In this document: positions 50,873 to 59,127 of the stretch, one piece after another
Layout of the letters: each line of letters begins with the position of its first letter
Numbering within the stretch: the first letter of the stretch is position 1
From: Pseudomonas sp. LD120
GTDB taxonomy: Bacteria > Pseudomonadota > Gammaproteobacteria > Pseudomonadales > Pseudomonadaceae
Direction of reading: 5' to 3'
Assembly (NCBI RefSeq): GCF_009861525.1
Contig: NZ_WVHL01000005.1
Coordinates: 248,001-312,000, forward strand
DNA: 64,000 bases
The notes under the pieces: generated by a model
The model's input: only the letters and a program-made list of their open reading frames with translations
The model's database searches: none
Told to the model about the DNA's origin: nothing
Translations under genes and position numbers: made by a program

Positions 50873-52366
50873 TCAGACGCCCTTGGCGGACGGCAGTTTG
50901 GAGACCAGGCGCAGCGACACGGTCAGCCCTTCGAGCTGGTAGTGCGGGCGCAGGAAGAACTTCGAGTTGTAATAACCCGGGTTGCCTTCGACTTCCTCGA
51001 CCACCACTTCCGCCGCCGCCAGCGGGTGCTGGGCCTTGGTGGTTTCGGTGGAGTGCGCCGGGTCACCGTCGACGTAGTTGAGGATCCAGTCCTGCAGCCA
51101 GCGCTGCATTTCGTCCTTCTCTTTGAACGAGCCGATCTTGTCGCGCACGATGCACTTCAGGTAATGGGCGAAGCGGCAGGTGGCGAACAGGTACGGCAGG
51201 CGCGCCGCCAGGTTGGCGTTGGCGGTGGCGTCCGGGTCGTCGTATTCGGCGGGCTTTTGCAGCGACTGGGCGCCAATGAAGGCAGCGAAGTCGGTGTTCT
51301 TCTTGTGCAGCAGCGGCATGAAACCGTTCTTCGCCAGTTCCGCTTCACGGCGGTCGGAGATGGCGATCTCGGTTGGGCACTTCATGTCCACACCGCCGTC
51401 ATCGGTGGGGAAGGTATGCGCTGGCAGGTTTTCCACCTCGCCACCGGATTCCACGCCGCGGATCCGCGAGCACCAGCCGAAATGCTTGAACGAGCGGTTG
51501 ATGTTCACCGCCATGGCGTAGGCGGCGTTGGCCCAGGTGTATTTGGAGCTGTCGGCGCCGTCGGTGTTCTCTTCGAAGGCGAAGGCTTCCACCGGGTCGG
51601 TCTTGGCGCCATACGGCAGGCGCGCCAGGAAGCGCGGCATGGTCAGGCCGATGTAGCGCGAGTCTTCCGATTCACGCAGCGAGCGCCAGCCGGCGTATTC
51701 CGGGGTGGTGAAGATCTTGGTCAGGTCGCGCGGGTTGGACAGTTCCTGCCACGAACCCATGCCCATCACGGTCGGCGATGCCGCGGCAATGAACGGCGAG
51801 TGCATGGCGGCGCAGACTTTCGACAGCTCGCCCAAGAGCTCGACATCCGGTGGCGACTGGTCGAAGTAGTAGTCGCCCACCAGGCAGCCGTAAGGCTCGC
51901 CGCCGAACTGGCCGTATTCCTCTTCGTACATCTTCTTGAAGATCGGGCTCTGGTCCCAGGCCGTGCCCTTGAATTTCTTCAGGGTCTTGTGCAGTTCCGG
52001 CTTGGAGATGTTGAGCACGCGGATCTTCAGCTGCTCGTCGGTCTCAGTGTTGTTGACCAGGTAGTGCAGGCCGCGCCAGGCGCTTTCCAGTTTCTGGAAT
52101 TCCGGGTGATGGATCACCTGGTTGACCTGGGCGGTGAGCTTGGCGTCGATGGCGGCGATGATCGATTCGATCGACTTGATGGCGTCGTTGGACACCAGGT
52201 CAGTCTGCGCCAGGGCTTGTTCGGCCAGGGTCCGCACGGCGGTTTCCACGGCTTCGCGGGCACGCTCGGTCTTGGGTTTGAATTCCTGCAGCAGCAGCGA
52301 AGCGAATTCGCTGGCCTGCTCGGTGGCGGCAGGTTGCGCCTGATTGTCACGCATCAATTCGGTCAT
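50873..52366 (-). CDS. tssC: T6SS sheath protein TssC (VipB-like)
   Basis: 497 residues from MTELMRDNQAQPAATEQASE. The family blocks are complete: HHPEFQKLESAWRGLHYLVN, GCLVGDYYFDQSPPDVELL, ESGGEVENLPAHTFPTDDGG and GSFKEKDEMQRWLQDWI. With TssB it forms the contractile sheath. The start at 52366 is chosen because the 18 residues before it in the same frame have no family features. It starts 16 bases after the tssB stop. Confidence 0.96.
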   Translation of the reverse strand: MTELMRDNQAQPAATEQASEFASLLLQEFKPKTERAREAVETAVRTLAEQALAQTDLVSNDAIKSIESIIAAIDAKLTAQVNQVIHHPEFQKLESAWRGLHYLVNNTETDEQLKIRVLNISKPELHKTLKKFKGTAWDQSPIFKKMYEEEYGQFGGEPYGCLVGDYYFDQSPPDVELLGELSKVCAAMHSPFIAAASPTVMGMGSWQELSNPRDLTKIFTTPEYAGWRSLRESEDSRYIGLTMPRFLARLPYGAKTDPVEAFAFEENTDGADSSKYTWANAAYAMAVNINRSFKHFGWCSRIRGVESGGEVENLPAHTFPTDDGGVDMKCPTEIAISDRREAELAKNGFMPLLHKKNTDFAAFIGAQSLQKPAEYDDPDATANANLAARLPYLFATCRFAHYLKCIVRDKIGSFKEKDEMQRWLQDWILNYVDGDPAHSTETTKAQHPLAAAEVVVEEVEGNPGYYNSKFFLRPHYQLEGLTVSLRLVSKLPSAKGV

Positions 52367-52382
52367 GATCGTTGGTCCTGAT

Positions 52383-52898
52383 TTACGCGTTCGGCTCGGA
52401 GTCAGCAGGCTTTGGCGCACTGGCCAGGGCCTGGAGCAACGCCGGATCCTTGATGGCTTTCATGATGATTTCTTCGGCGCCGGTCTTGCCGTCCATGTAG
52501 GTCAGCAGGTTGGCCAACTGAGTGCGAGCCTCCAGCAACTGGTTCAGCGAGTCGACCTTGCGCGCCACCGCGGCAGGGCTGAAGTCGTCCATGCTTTCGA
52601 AGGTGATGTCCAGGCTCAGGTTGCCTTCGCCGGTCAGCTCGTTGGGTACGTGGAACGCCACGCGTGGCTGCATGGCCTTGAGGCGCGAGTCGAAGTTGTC
52701 GACGTCGATTTCCAGGAACTTGCGCTCGGCCACGGCGGGCAGGGGCTCGACGGGCTTGCCCGCCAGATCGGCCATTACACCCATGACGAAGGGCAACTGA
52801 ACCTTTTTCTCGGCGCCGTAGAGTTCGACGTCGTACTCGATCTGCACCCGGGGCGCGCGGTTGCGCGCGATGAACTTTTGAGAACTTTGCTTCGCCAC
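52383..52898 (-). CDS. tssB: T6SS sheath protein TssB (VipA-like)
   Basis: 171 residues: MAKQSSQKFIARNRAPRVQI, VQLPFVMGVMADLAGKPVEPLP (family core), KFLEIDVDNFDSRLKAMQPR and 'DITFESMDDFSPAAVARKV'. It forms heterodimers with TssC that polymerise into the sheath. The ATG at 52898 is normal. TssC follows after 16 bases, so the two are made in balance. Confidence 0.96.
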   Translation of the reverse strand: MAKQSSQKFIARNRAPRVQIEYDVELYGAEKKVQLPFVMGVMADLAGKPVEPLPAVAERKFLEIDVDNFDSRLKAMQPRVAFHVPNELTGEGNLSLDITFESMDDFSPAAVARKVDSLNQLLEARTQLANLLTYMDGKTGAEEIIMKAIKDPALLQALASAPKPADSEPNA

Positions 52899-52979
52899 GT
52901 TGTGCTCCTGGTCGCTGTTGCGACGGTGTTGGCGTCGGTCGGTGATAGCCGCTGACGGTGCTGTTCGGCCACTTGGGGG

Positions 52980-53996
52980 TTATTCGGATTCGGGGCCGCG
53001 CAGGTTTTCAAATTGCGACAGGCCATCGGGGATCAGATTGCGCACGATGGTCGCGAAATCGGCGTTGACCAGGTGCTTGGCTCGGTTAAGCAGCACCGGT
53101 AGCGGGCTCGAAGGCTCGTAGCGGCTGTAATAGGCCAGCAGTCGGTCAAGGCTGCGCAGGACATCGTCACGGCTGTTGATCTCGCCGGACACGCGTGCCA
53201 CGGCCGCCGCCGGCAGGTCGGCGACCTCGGCGGTGAAGGTGTCGTTGTCCTGTTCGGCGTGGCTGTTGGGTGTTTGCGGTGCATGTTGGCCAAGCACCTG
53301 CAAGGCCAGGCGCAGTGGCTGCTTGAGCGCACTAAGGTCGACACCGCTGGCGGAACCGACCTGGTCGCTGACCTGCTTTTCGATGGATTCAGCCGCCGAG
53401 CGTGCTTGGCTCAAGGCGTTGCGAATCTGCTCCAGATGGTCTGGATCGCTGTCTTGCATGGCGCCGGCCAGGTGGTCGGCGCCCAGGCTCTCGCCGGAAA
53501 AATGCTGCAGGCCCGCCGCGTTCAGCGCCGCGCGCAGGCTCACCGGGCCGAAGGTCCGGGAACGGGTCAGCATGGCTTCGCGCAGCAAACCGATGGTGGT
53601 GTCCGAGGCAAGGCCCGCCAGGGCGTTGATGCGCACCGTGGGATCGTTGTCGTCGTCGGCATCCAGGCGCGGATGCAGCTCTGCCCAGTAGTCGCGCAGC
53701 AGGCTGTTGATCAGGTCGAGGCTGGTGGCAAATCCCGGCAGGCCTTCGAGGGCCAGGGTGCTTTGCACAAGAAAATGGGTGATGCGCAGGTCTTTGCTGC
53801 GCGCCAGCAAATCCAGGCTCTGTTGCTGGATGCTGCGCCAGTCTGGGGGCTCGGCTGGCAGGATCGAGTCGCCCATGCTGCGCTCGGGCTGGCCCTGTGC
53901 GGCCCGCTCCAAGTGCAAGAAATCCGCGTCATATTCCAAGTCTTCGCCACAAGGCGAAGTTGCTGAAATGGCGGCGAGCAACATCGGTACATCCAC
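52980..53996 (-). CDS. tssA: T6SS component TssA, short (TssA1-like) type
   Basis: 338 residues. The N-terminal ImpA region is clear: 'LLAAISATSPCGEDLEYDAD', 'LARSKDLRITHFLVQSTLAL', EGLPGFATSLDLINSLLRDYW. The C-terminus 'SRDDVLRSLDRLLAYYSRYE' followed by PSSPLPVLLNRAKHLVNADF is the TssA1 C-terminal pattern with the conserved E-P-S-S-P. TssA coordinates baseplate assembly and tube and sheath growth. It opens the minus-strand half of the cluster and diverges from fha1 across an AT-rich gap. No strong ribosome binding site is visible. Confidence 0.92.
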   Translation of the reverse strand: MDVPMLLAAISATSPCGEDLEYDADFLHLERAAQGQPERSMGDSILPAEPPDWRSIQQQSLDLLARSKDLRITHFLVQSTLALEGLPGFATSLDLINSLLRDYWAELHPRLDADDDNDPTVRINALAGLASDTTIGLLREAMLTRSRTFGPVSLRAALNAAGLQHFSGESLGADHLAGAMQDSDPDHLEQIRNALSQARSAAESIEKQVSDQVGSASGVDLSALKQPLRLALQVLGQHAPQTPNSHAEQDNDTFTAEVADLPAAAVARVSGEINSRDDVLRSLDRLLAYYSRYEPSSPLPVLLNRAKHLVNADFATIVRNLIPDGLSQFENLRGPESE

Positions 53997-54388
53997 CTGG
54001 TTCGATCTCCCTATCAGCCTGCAGGACAGTCAGGCAATTAATGCACTAGTTGTTTGTGAACTCGCGCACATTTCTTGGTTAACATGGACTAGTTGATACT
54101 AGTGGGCCATCATCCGTGTTCAAGAAGTTGTGCATTTTTGGTGTAGTAGTTGTGCCTTGTCAAGGTAAGCTATTCGCCCCGCATGACAGTGTAATGTCGT
54201 CTTATTAGTTCGTTGACCGCCGAGTCAGATAGCGGCGGCGTGAAGGGCTTTTGTCATCTGTGTGGTTTAAGTTGGTCGATCATGCTGTGAACGGCGTTGC
54301 TCAAGGGATTTTTTTGCGAACTTTTTGTTTTTTTACGGAACTTTTTTCCTGACGCCGGTTCGCAGGCGAAGTACAGCAAGGAGGCGAG
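53997..54388. promoter_or_regulatory. Divergent control region of the T6SS cluster
   Basis: This AT-rich 392-base gap must hold promoters for both T6SS blocks. ACTAGT palindromes occur three times (54045, 54088, 54098). GAACTTTTT occurs twice exactly 20 bases apart (54318 and 54338), followed by ACGCCGGTTCGCA. GAACTT resembles the -35 of AlgU-type sigma factors, but a matching -10 is weak. The fha1 ribosome binding site is AAGGAGG. No sigma-54 GG-N10-GC site was seen. Confidence 0.5.
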
Positions 54389-55879
54389 ATGTCGCTGTGT
54401 TTGACTATCACTAGTTATCACAAGATCACCCCTGGTCAATGCCCTGAGAAACTAATGGATCAGGGGATGATGGCAATTGGCCGTAGTTCCGATAATGACT
54501 GGGTACTTCCTGATCCTGAGCGCTTAGTTTCCGCGCGACATTGCGTCATCCAATACAAAGATGGCCGTTATTACTTGACTGACAGCAGTACTAATGGTGT
54601 GGAGTTAGTCCGTGCCGGTATTCGCATGCGCCGGGGCAACAGCGAGCCGCTGGAAGATGGCGAGGTTATTCGCATTGGCGATTATGAGATCAGCGCGCGG
54701 ATCGATTTCAGCCTGAACCGTGCAGGTGCTGAACCCTTTTCCGGGGACAGCTCCAACAGTTTCGAGGCGTTGATGGGGCGCCAGTTGGCGCCGCCGACGC
54801 CGATCGAACCGATTTCCGTGGCGCCGGTGGCGCATTTCCAGGGCGCTTCGGCCCAGGACACCTTTCCCGACCTGTTCGACTTTCTCACCCCGAGCGCGAC
54901 CCCGCCGGCCACGCAGCCGGACCACGTGCCGGCCGAGCAGCACGATTTTCGCCCGCCGACCCCGACTGCGGTGCCGCAGCCCGTGGTGGCGCCGCAGCCA
55001 GCGGCGCCCCAGGGTGGCGCGCTGATTCCGGAAGACTGGGACCTGTTCGCCGAGACGCCACGCAGCCCTGCGCCAGGGTTCGATGTGCTGCCAGCGGTCG
55101 CACCGCCCGTGGTGGCCCCAGCCCCGGCCCCGCTTGCCGACCCGACGCCATTCAGCGCAGAGCCTGCACAGCCACAGCCACAGCCACAGCCACAGCCACA
55201 GCCACAGCCTCAGGCCCTGGCGCCCGTGGCCCCGGTGGTTGCCGAGGCCCCGCTGGCGCCGGTCGCGGAGCCCACGCCGGCGGTGCCTCAGCCCGACCTG
55301 CTGCAAGCCTTCCTGCGGGGCGCCGGGCTCGATCAGTTGCGCATCGATCCGCAACAGGCCCAGGCACAGATGGAAAGCCTGGGCCGCAGCTACCGCTTGA
55401 TGGTCGAGGGCCTGATCGATGTGTTGCGTGCCCGCAGCAGCCTCAAGGGCGAGTTCCGCATGCAGCAGACCATGATCCGCCCGGTGGAAAACAACCCGCT
55501 GAAGTTCGCCCCCAATGTCGAGGAGGCCCTGCTCCTGCTGCTGCGCCACAGCAACCAGGCGTTCATGGCCCCGGACCAGGCAGTGCAGGACAGCTTCGAC
55601 GACCTGCGGGCTCACCAGTTGGCGGTCATGGCCGGGGTCGAAGCTGCCATCAAACATTTGCTGGGGCGTTTCGAGCCCAGCGAACTGGAAGCCCGCATGG
55701 CCAAGCCCGGAGGCCTGAGCAACCTGTTCAGTGGCTCCCGTCAGGCGCAGCACTGGCAGCAGTTCACCGCGCTCTACAGCCAGATTTCCCGCGAGGCCCA
55801 AGACGATTTCCAGGACCTGTTCGGTCGTGAATTCAGTCGCGCCTACGAAGAACACACCCAGCGCCTGCGCCGCTCCTGA
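54389..55879 (+). CDS. fha1: FHA-domain T6SS regulator Fha1/TagH
   Basis: 496 residues. The FHA domain is at 20-100: MMAIGRSSDNDWVLPDP, ARHCVIQYKDGRYYLTDSST-NG and ISARID; the phosphothreonine-binding Arg, Ser and Asn are present. A long Pro/Ala/Gln linker (about 130-310) includes seven Gln-Pro dipeptides from a hexanucleotide repeat. The C-terminal part (about 310-496) is the TagH-type domain (SYRLMVEGLIDVLRARSSLK, FDDLRAHQLAVMAGVEAAIK). It is the target of threonine phosphorylation by PpkA, reversed by PppA, in the P. aeruginosa HSI-I pathway. AAGGAGG precedes the start. Confidence 0.93.
   Translation: MSLCLTITSYHKITPGQCPEKLMDQGMMAIGRSSDNDWVLPDPERLVSARHCVIQYKDGRYYLTDSSTNGVELVRAGIRMRRGNSEPLEDGEVIRIGDYEISARIDFSLNRAGAEPFSGDSSNSFEALMGRQLAPPTPIEPISVAPVAHFQGASAQDTFPDLFDFLTPSATPPATQPDHVPAEQHDFRPPTPTAVPQPVVAPQPAAPQGGALIPEDWDLFAETPRSPAPGFDVLPAVAPPVVAPAPAPLADPTPFSAEPAQPQPQPQPQPQPQPQALAPVAPVVAEAPLAPVAEPTPAVPQPDLLQAFLRGAGLDQLRIDPQQAQAQMESLGRSYRLMVEGLIDVLRARSSLKGEFRMQQTMIRPVENNPLKFAPNVEEALLLLLRHSNQAFMAPDQAVQDSFDDLRAHQLAVMAGVEAAIKHLLGRFEPSELEARMAKPGGLSNLFSGSRQAQHWQQFTALYSQISREAQDDFQDLFGREFSRAYEEHTQRLRRS
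55169..55210 (+). repeat. In-frame CAGCCA hexanucleotide repeat in fha1
   Basis: Six perfect CAGCCA units plus one CAGCCT encode seven Gln-Pro pairs. Because the unit is six bases, slippage would change the linker length without shifting the frame. Confidence 0.95.
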
Positions 55880-55944
55880 GCGCGCCTGGAACACCCCCGA
55901 ACACACGGATACACGGACAGCTGATACGTCATTGAGGACGCAGG

Positions 55945-56448
55945 ATGATTCAACGATTGCTGACATTGGTTGCCATGCTGGTTCTGGCGGCCTGTGCCAA
56001 GGACGCACCCCCGGCCGAGCCGCTCAAGCAAGGCGCCGGCGCCACCACGGTGGCCCTGCATTTTCAGGCAGTGCCCGGGCTTAATCCTGGCCCTGACGGC
56101 CAAAGCACGCCGGTACGGGTACGGATCTTCGAGCTGAAGAACCCGGCCACGTTCATGCGCAGCGATTACTTCGCCCTGGCCGAGCGGGCCCCGGCGACCT
56201 TGGGTCCCGACCTGATCGACCAGGATGAAGTGCTGGTCCAGCCCGGTGACCAGTTCACCCTCAAGCGCACCCTCGACCCGGCCACCCGCCAGGTCGGCCT
56301 GTTGGTGGGCTATCGCGAAGTGGACCGGGCCCTGTGGCGGCTCAGCGTCAACACCGCGCAGCGCCTGAATAACGTCTATCAGATCGTCCTTGAAGCCCGC
56401 GCGGTCAGCGCTGAGCTTGAGGCGTCCCCATCCAGCCCTGCCCAATAG
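55945..56448 (+). CDS. tssJ: T6SS outer-membrane lipoprotein TssJ
   Basis: 167 residues. A lipoprotein signal peptide, MIQRLLTLVAMLVLAACAKD, ends in the lipobox L-A-A-C with Cys17 as the lipid-attached residue. The mature transthyretin-like domain has 'TPVRVRIFELKNPATFMRSD' and LIDQDEVLVQPGDQFTLKRTLDP, the TssJ pattern. It anchors the TssM periplasmic domain to the outer membrane. GAGGACGCAGG precedes the ATG at 55945. Confidence 0.93.
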   Translation: MIQRLLTLVAMLVLAACAKDAPPAEPLKQGAGATTVALHFQAVPGLNPGPDGQSTPVRVRIFELKNPATFMRSDYFALAERAPATLGPDLIDQDEVLVQPGDQFTLKRTLDPATRQVGLLVGYREVDRALWRLSVNTAQRLNNVYQIVLEARAVSAELEASPSSPAQ

Positions 56449-56463
56449 GCAATCGGAGCAAGC

Positions 56464-57798
56464 ATGTCCTGGAACAATCGCGTGGTCTGGTCGGAAGGCA
56501 TGTTCATTGGAACCCAGCACTTCCAGCAGCATGACCGTTACCTGGAAAACCTTATCGACGCCCGCAGCCGGCCGCTGTCGGTGGGCGCCTGGGGGTTTTC
56601 CGAGCTGCGCATCGATCAGGGTCTGCTGGCCCAGGGCAAGCTGGCCATCGTCAGCGCCCGTGGCCTGCTGCCCGACGGCACACCGTTCAATATTCCCCAT
56701 GACGATCTGGCGCCCAGCCCGCTGAGCATCGACGACAACCTGCGGGACGGTCTGGTGTACCTGGCGCTGCCGCTCAAGCGCGCCGGAGCCCGTGACACCG
56801 TGGACGAAGGCGAAGAGTTGGGCGGCGCCCGTTACCTGAGCCAGGTGCGCGAGGTGCGCGACGACAACGCGCCGTTTGAAAACCGTGCGCCGGTGGCCGT
56901 GGGCTCCCGGGCCTTGCGCCTGCTCACCGCCCAGGACGGGCTGAGCGACTACGCCGCTGTCGGCGTGGTGCGGATCAAGGAAAAGCGCGCCGACCGCGCC
57001 CTGGTGCTGGATGACAGCTACATCCCGCCGCTGCTGGATGTGGCGGCGTCCAAGACCTTGAGCGCTTTTCGCAGCGAGTTGCTGGGCCTGCTGCACCAGC
57101 GCGGCGAAGCCCTGGCCGGGCGGGTGGTGGCGTCGGGGGCTGGCGGTGCATCGGAGATCGCCGACTTCATGCTGCTGCAGTTGGTCAACCGTGCCCAACC
57201 GCTGATCGGTCACCTGAACCAGATCAGCCCACTGCACCCTGAGCGTTTGTACAGCGAGCTGGTGAGCCTGGCCGGTGAATTCTCGACCTTTTCCACCAGT
57301 GCCCGGCGTCCGGCCGAGTACCCGCAGTACCAGCACGATGAACTGGCCCTGAGCTTTGCCCCGGTGATGCAGGCCCTGCGCGAGGCGCTGTCGATGCTGA
57401 TCGACAGCAAGGCGACGCCGATCCCCATCGTCGAAAAAGCCTACGGCGTGCACGTGGCGATGTTGGCCGATCGCACCTTGCTGGATAACGCCAGCTTTAT
57501 CCTGGTGGTGCGCGCCGATGTGCCGGGGGAGACCCTGCGCGGGCGCTTTGCCCAGCAGAGCAAGGTGGGGTCGGTGGAGCACATCCGCGACCTGGTCAAC
57601 CTGCAACTGCCGGGCATCGGCCTACTGCCGTTGCCGGTGGCGCCACGGCAACTGCCGTACCACGCCGGTTCCACGTATTACGAGCTCGACCGTGGCAGCG
57701 AACACTGGAAACAACTGGTGCATTCCGGCGGCTTCGCCTTCCACGTCGCGGGGGATTTCCCGGGCTTGAACCTGGCCTTCTGGGCCATTCGAGGATAA
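56464..57798 (+). CDS. tssK: T6SS baseplate protein TssK
   Basis: 444 residues. It starts MSWNNRVVWSEGMFIGTQHF followed by QQHDRYLE, the invariant TssK N-terminus. The middle has ARYLSQVREVRDDNAPF and 'SEIADFMLLQLVNRAQPLIG', and the C-terminal shoulder domain has GVHVAMLADRTLLDNASFIL. TssK trimers connect the baseplate to the TssL/TssM membrane complex. TssL starts six bases after the stop. Confidence 0.95.
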   Translation: MSWNNRVVWSEGMFIGTQHFQQHDRYLENLIDARSRPLSVGAWGFSELRIDQGLLAQGKLAIVSARGLLPDGTPFNIPHDDLAPSPLSIDDNLRDGLVYLALPLKRAGARDTVDEGEELGGARYLSQVREVRDDNAPFENRAPVAVGSRALRLLTAQDGLSDYAAVGVVRIKEKRADRALVLDDSYIPPLLDVAASKTLSAFRSELLGLLHQRGEALAGRVVASGAGGASEIADFMLLQLVNRAQPLIGHLNQISPLHPERLYSELVSLAGEFSTFSTSARRPAEYPQYQHDELALSFAPVMQALREALSMLIDSKATPIPIVEKAYGVHVAMLADRTLLDNASFILVVRADVPGETLRGRFAQQSKVGSVEHIRDLVNLQLPGIGLLPLPVAPRQLPYHAGSTYYELDRGSEHWKQLVHSGGFAFHVAGDFPGLNLAFWAIRG

Positions 57799-57804
57799 GT
57801 CGCG

Positions 57805-59127
57805 ATGCATCCGTTCGACGATTCGCCAGGGCAGCCGTCCCCGGCCAATGACCGCACCCAATTCATGCCGCGCCCCGGTGGCCGTGCGCCCGAGCCCGGG
57901 CGGGCGGCCTCGCCCGCCCCGTCGTTGGCGATGCCGGCCGCGCCGCTGGCGACCGGTCAGGCCCGTGGCCTGAACCCGCTGGAAAGCGCTGCCGGCCCGC
58001 TGCTGGCTTTGCTTACCCGGCTGCGCAGCACCTTGGCGCATCCGGCGCCGGCCAGCTTGCGGGCGCAACTGCTGGCCTACCTGCGCCAGTTCGAGGAGCG
58101 TGCGGAAGCCGCCGGCGTGCCGCGCAACGACGTGCTCCTGGCGCGCTATGCGCTATGCACCGCCCTGGATGAAGCGGTGCTCAGTACCCCCTGGGGCAGC
58201 ACCAGTGATTGGGGCAAACAGAGCCTGTTGATCACCGTGCACAACGAAGCCTGGGGCGGCGAGAAGGTCTTCCAGTTGCTGGAGCACTGCCTGCAAAGCC
58301 CTCGCGAGCGCCTGTACCTGCTGGAGCTGTTGTACCTGTGCATGTGCCTGGGTTTTGAAGGTCGCTATCGGGTGATGATTGACGGGCGCAGTCAGCTTGA
58401 AGTGTTGCGTGAGCGCACCGCGGCCACCATTCGCAGCGCCCGTGGCGAGCACGAGCGCGAGCTGTCGCCGCATTGGCGCGGGGTCAGCGTGGCCCGTGAT
58501 CGTCTGGCCCAGTTCATGCCGCCCTGGGTCGGTATCGCCATTGGCGTGGCGCTGCTGCTGGCGCTGTTGTTCGGCCTGCGCCTGAAGCTGGCGGCGGACG
58601 CGGAACCTGTGTTCAAGAACATTCATGCCCTGGGCGAAATCCCGGTGCAGACCCTGGACCGTCCGGTGATCCAGCCCAAACTGGTGGAGCGTCCGCGTCT
58701 GGCGGGCTTCCTCGCCGAGGACATCAAGGCCGGGCGAGTGGCGGTGGAAGACGCCGTTGACCGTTCGGTGGTGACCATCCGTGGCGACGAGTTGTTCGCC
58801 TCGGCCAGCGCCAGTATTCGCGATGACTTCCAGCCGTTGATGCTGCGCATCGCCGATGCCATCCGCAAGGTCAAGGGCCAGGTGCGGGTCACCGGCCACA
58901 GTGACAATCGGCCAATCGCCACCTTGCGCTTCCCGTCCAACTGGAAGCTGTCCCAGGCCCGCGCCGAATCGGTGCTGCAGATTCTCGCGGCGAAGACCGG
59001 CCAAGCCGAGCGCTTCAGCGCCGAAGGTCGCAGCGACACCGAACCCTTGGCCAGCAACGCCACCGCCGAAGGGCGAGCGCGTAATCGTCGGGTAGAAATC
59101 AGCGTGTTGGCGGAGGGGGTCGAGTGA
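57805..59127 (+). CDS. tssL: T6SS membrane protein TssL with C-terminal OmpA-like domain
   Basis: 440 residues. A Pro/Ala-rich cytoplasmic N-terminus (1-50) precedes the DotU domain (about 55-240, with LARYALCTALDEAVLSTPWG). One membrane helix is at about 245-268. The periplasmic OmpA-like peptidoglycan-binding domain (about 330-437) has RVTGHSDNRPI, SQARAESVLQIL and ARNRRVEISV. It anchors the membrane complex to the cell wall. Its stop overlaps the GTG start of tssM. Confidence 0.94.
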   Translation: MHPFDDSPGQPSPANDRTQFMPRPGGRAPEPGRAASPAPSLAMPAAPLATGQARGLNPLESAAGPLLALLTRLRSTLAHPAPASLRAQLLAYLRQFEERAEAAGVPRNDVLLARYALCTALDEAVLSTPWGSTSDWGKQSLLITVHNEAWGGEKVFQLLEHCLQSPRERLYLLELLYLCMCLGFEGRYRVMIDGRSQLEVLRERTAATIRSARGEHERELSPHWRGVSVARDRLAQFMPPWVGIAIGVALLLALLFGLRLKLAADAEPVFKNIHALGEIPVQTLDRPVIQPKLVERPRLAGFLAEDIKAGRVAVEDAVDRSVVTIRGDELFASASASIRDDFQPLMLRIADAIRKVKGQVRVTGHSDNRPIATLRFPSNWKLSQARAESVLQILAAKTGQAERFSAEGRSDTEPLASNATAEGRARNRRVEISVLAEGVE

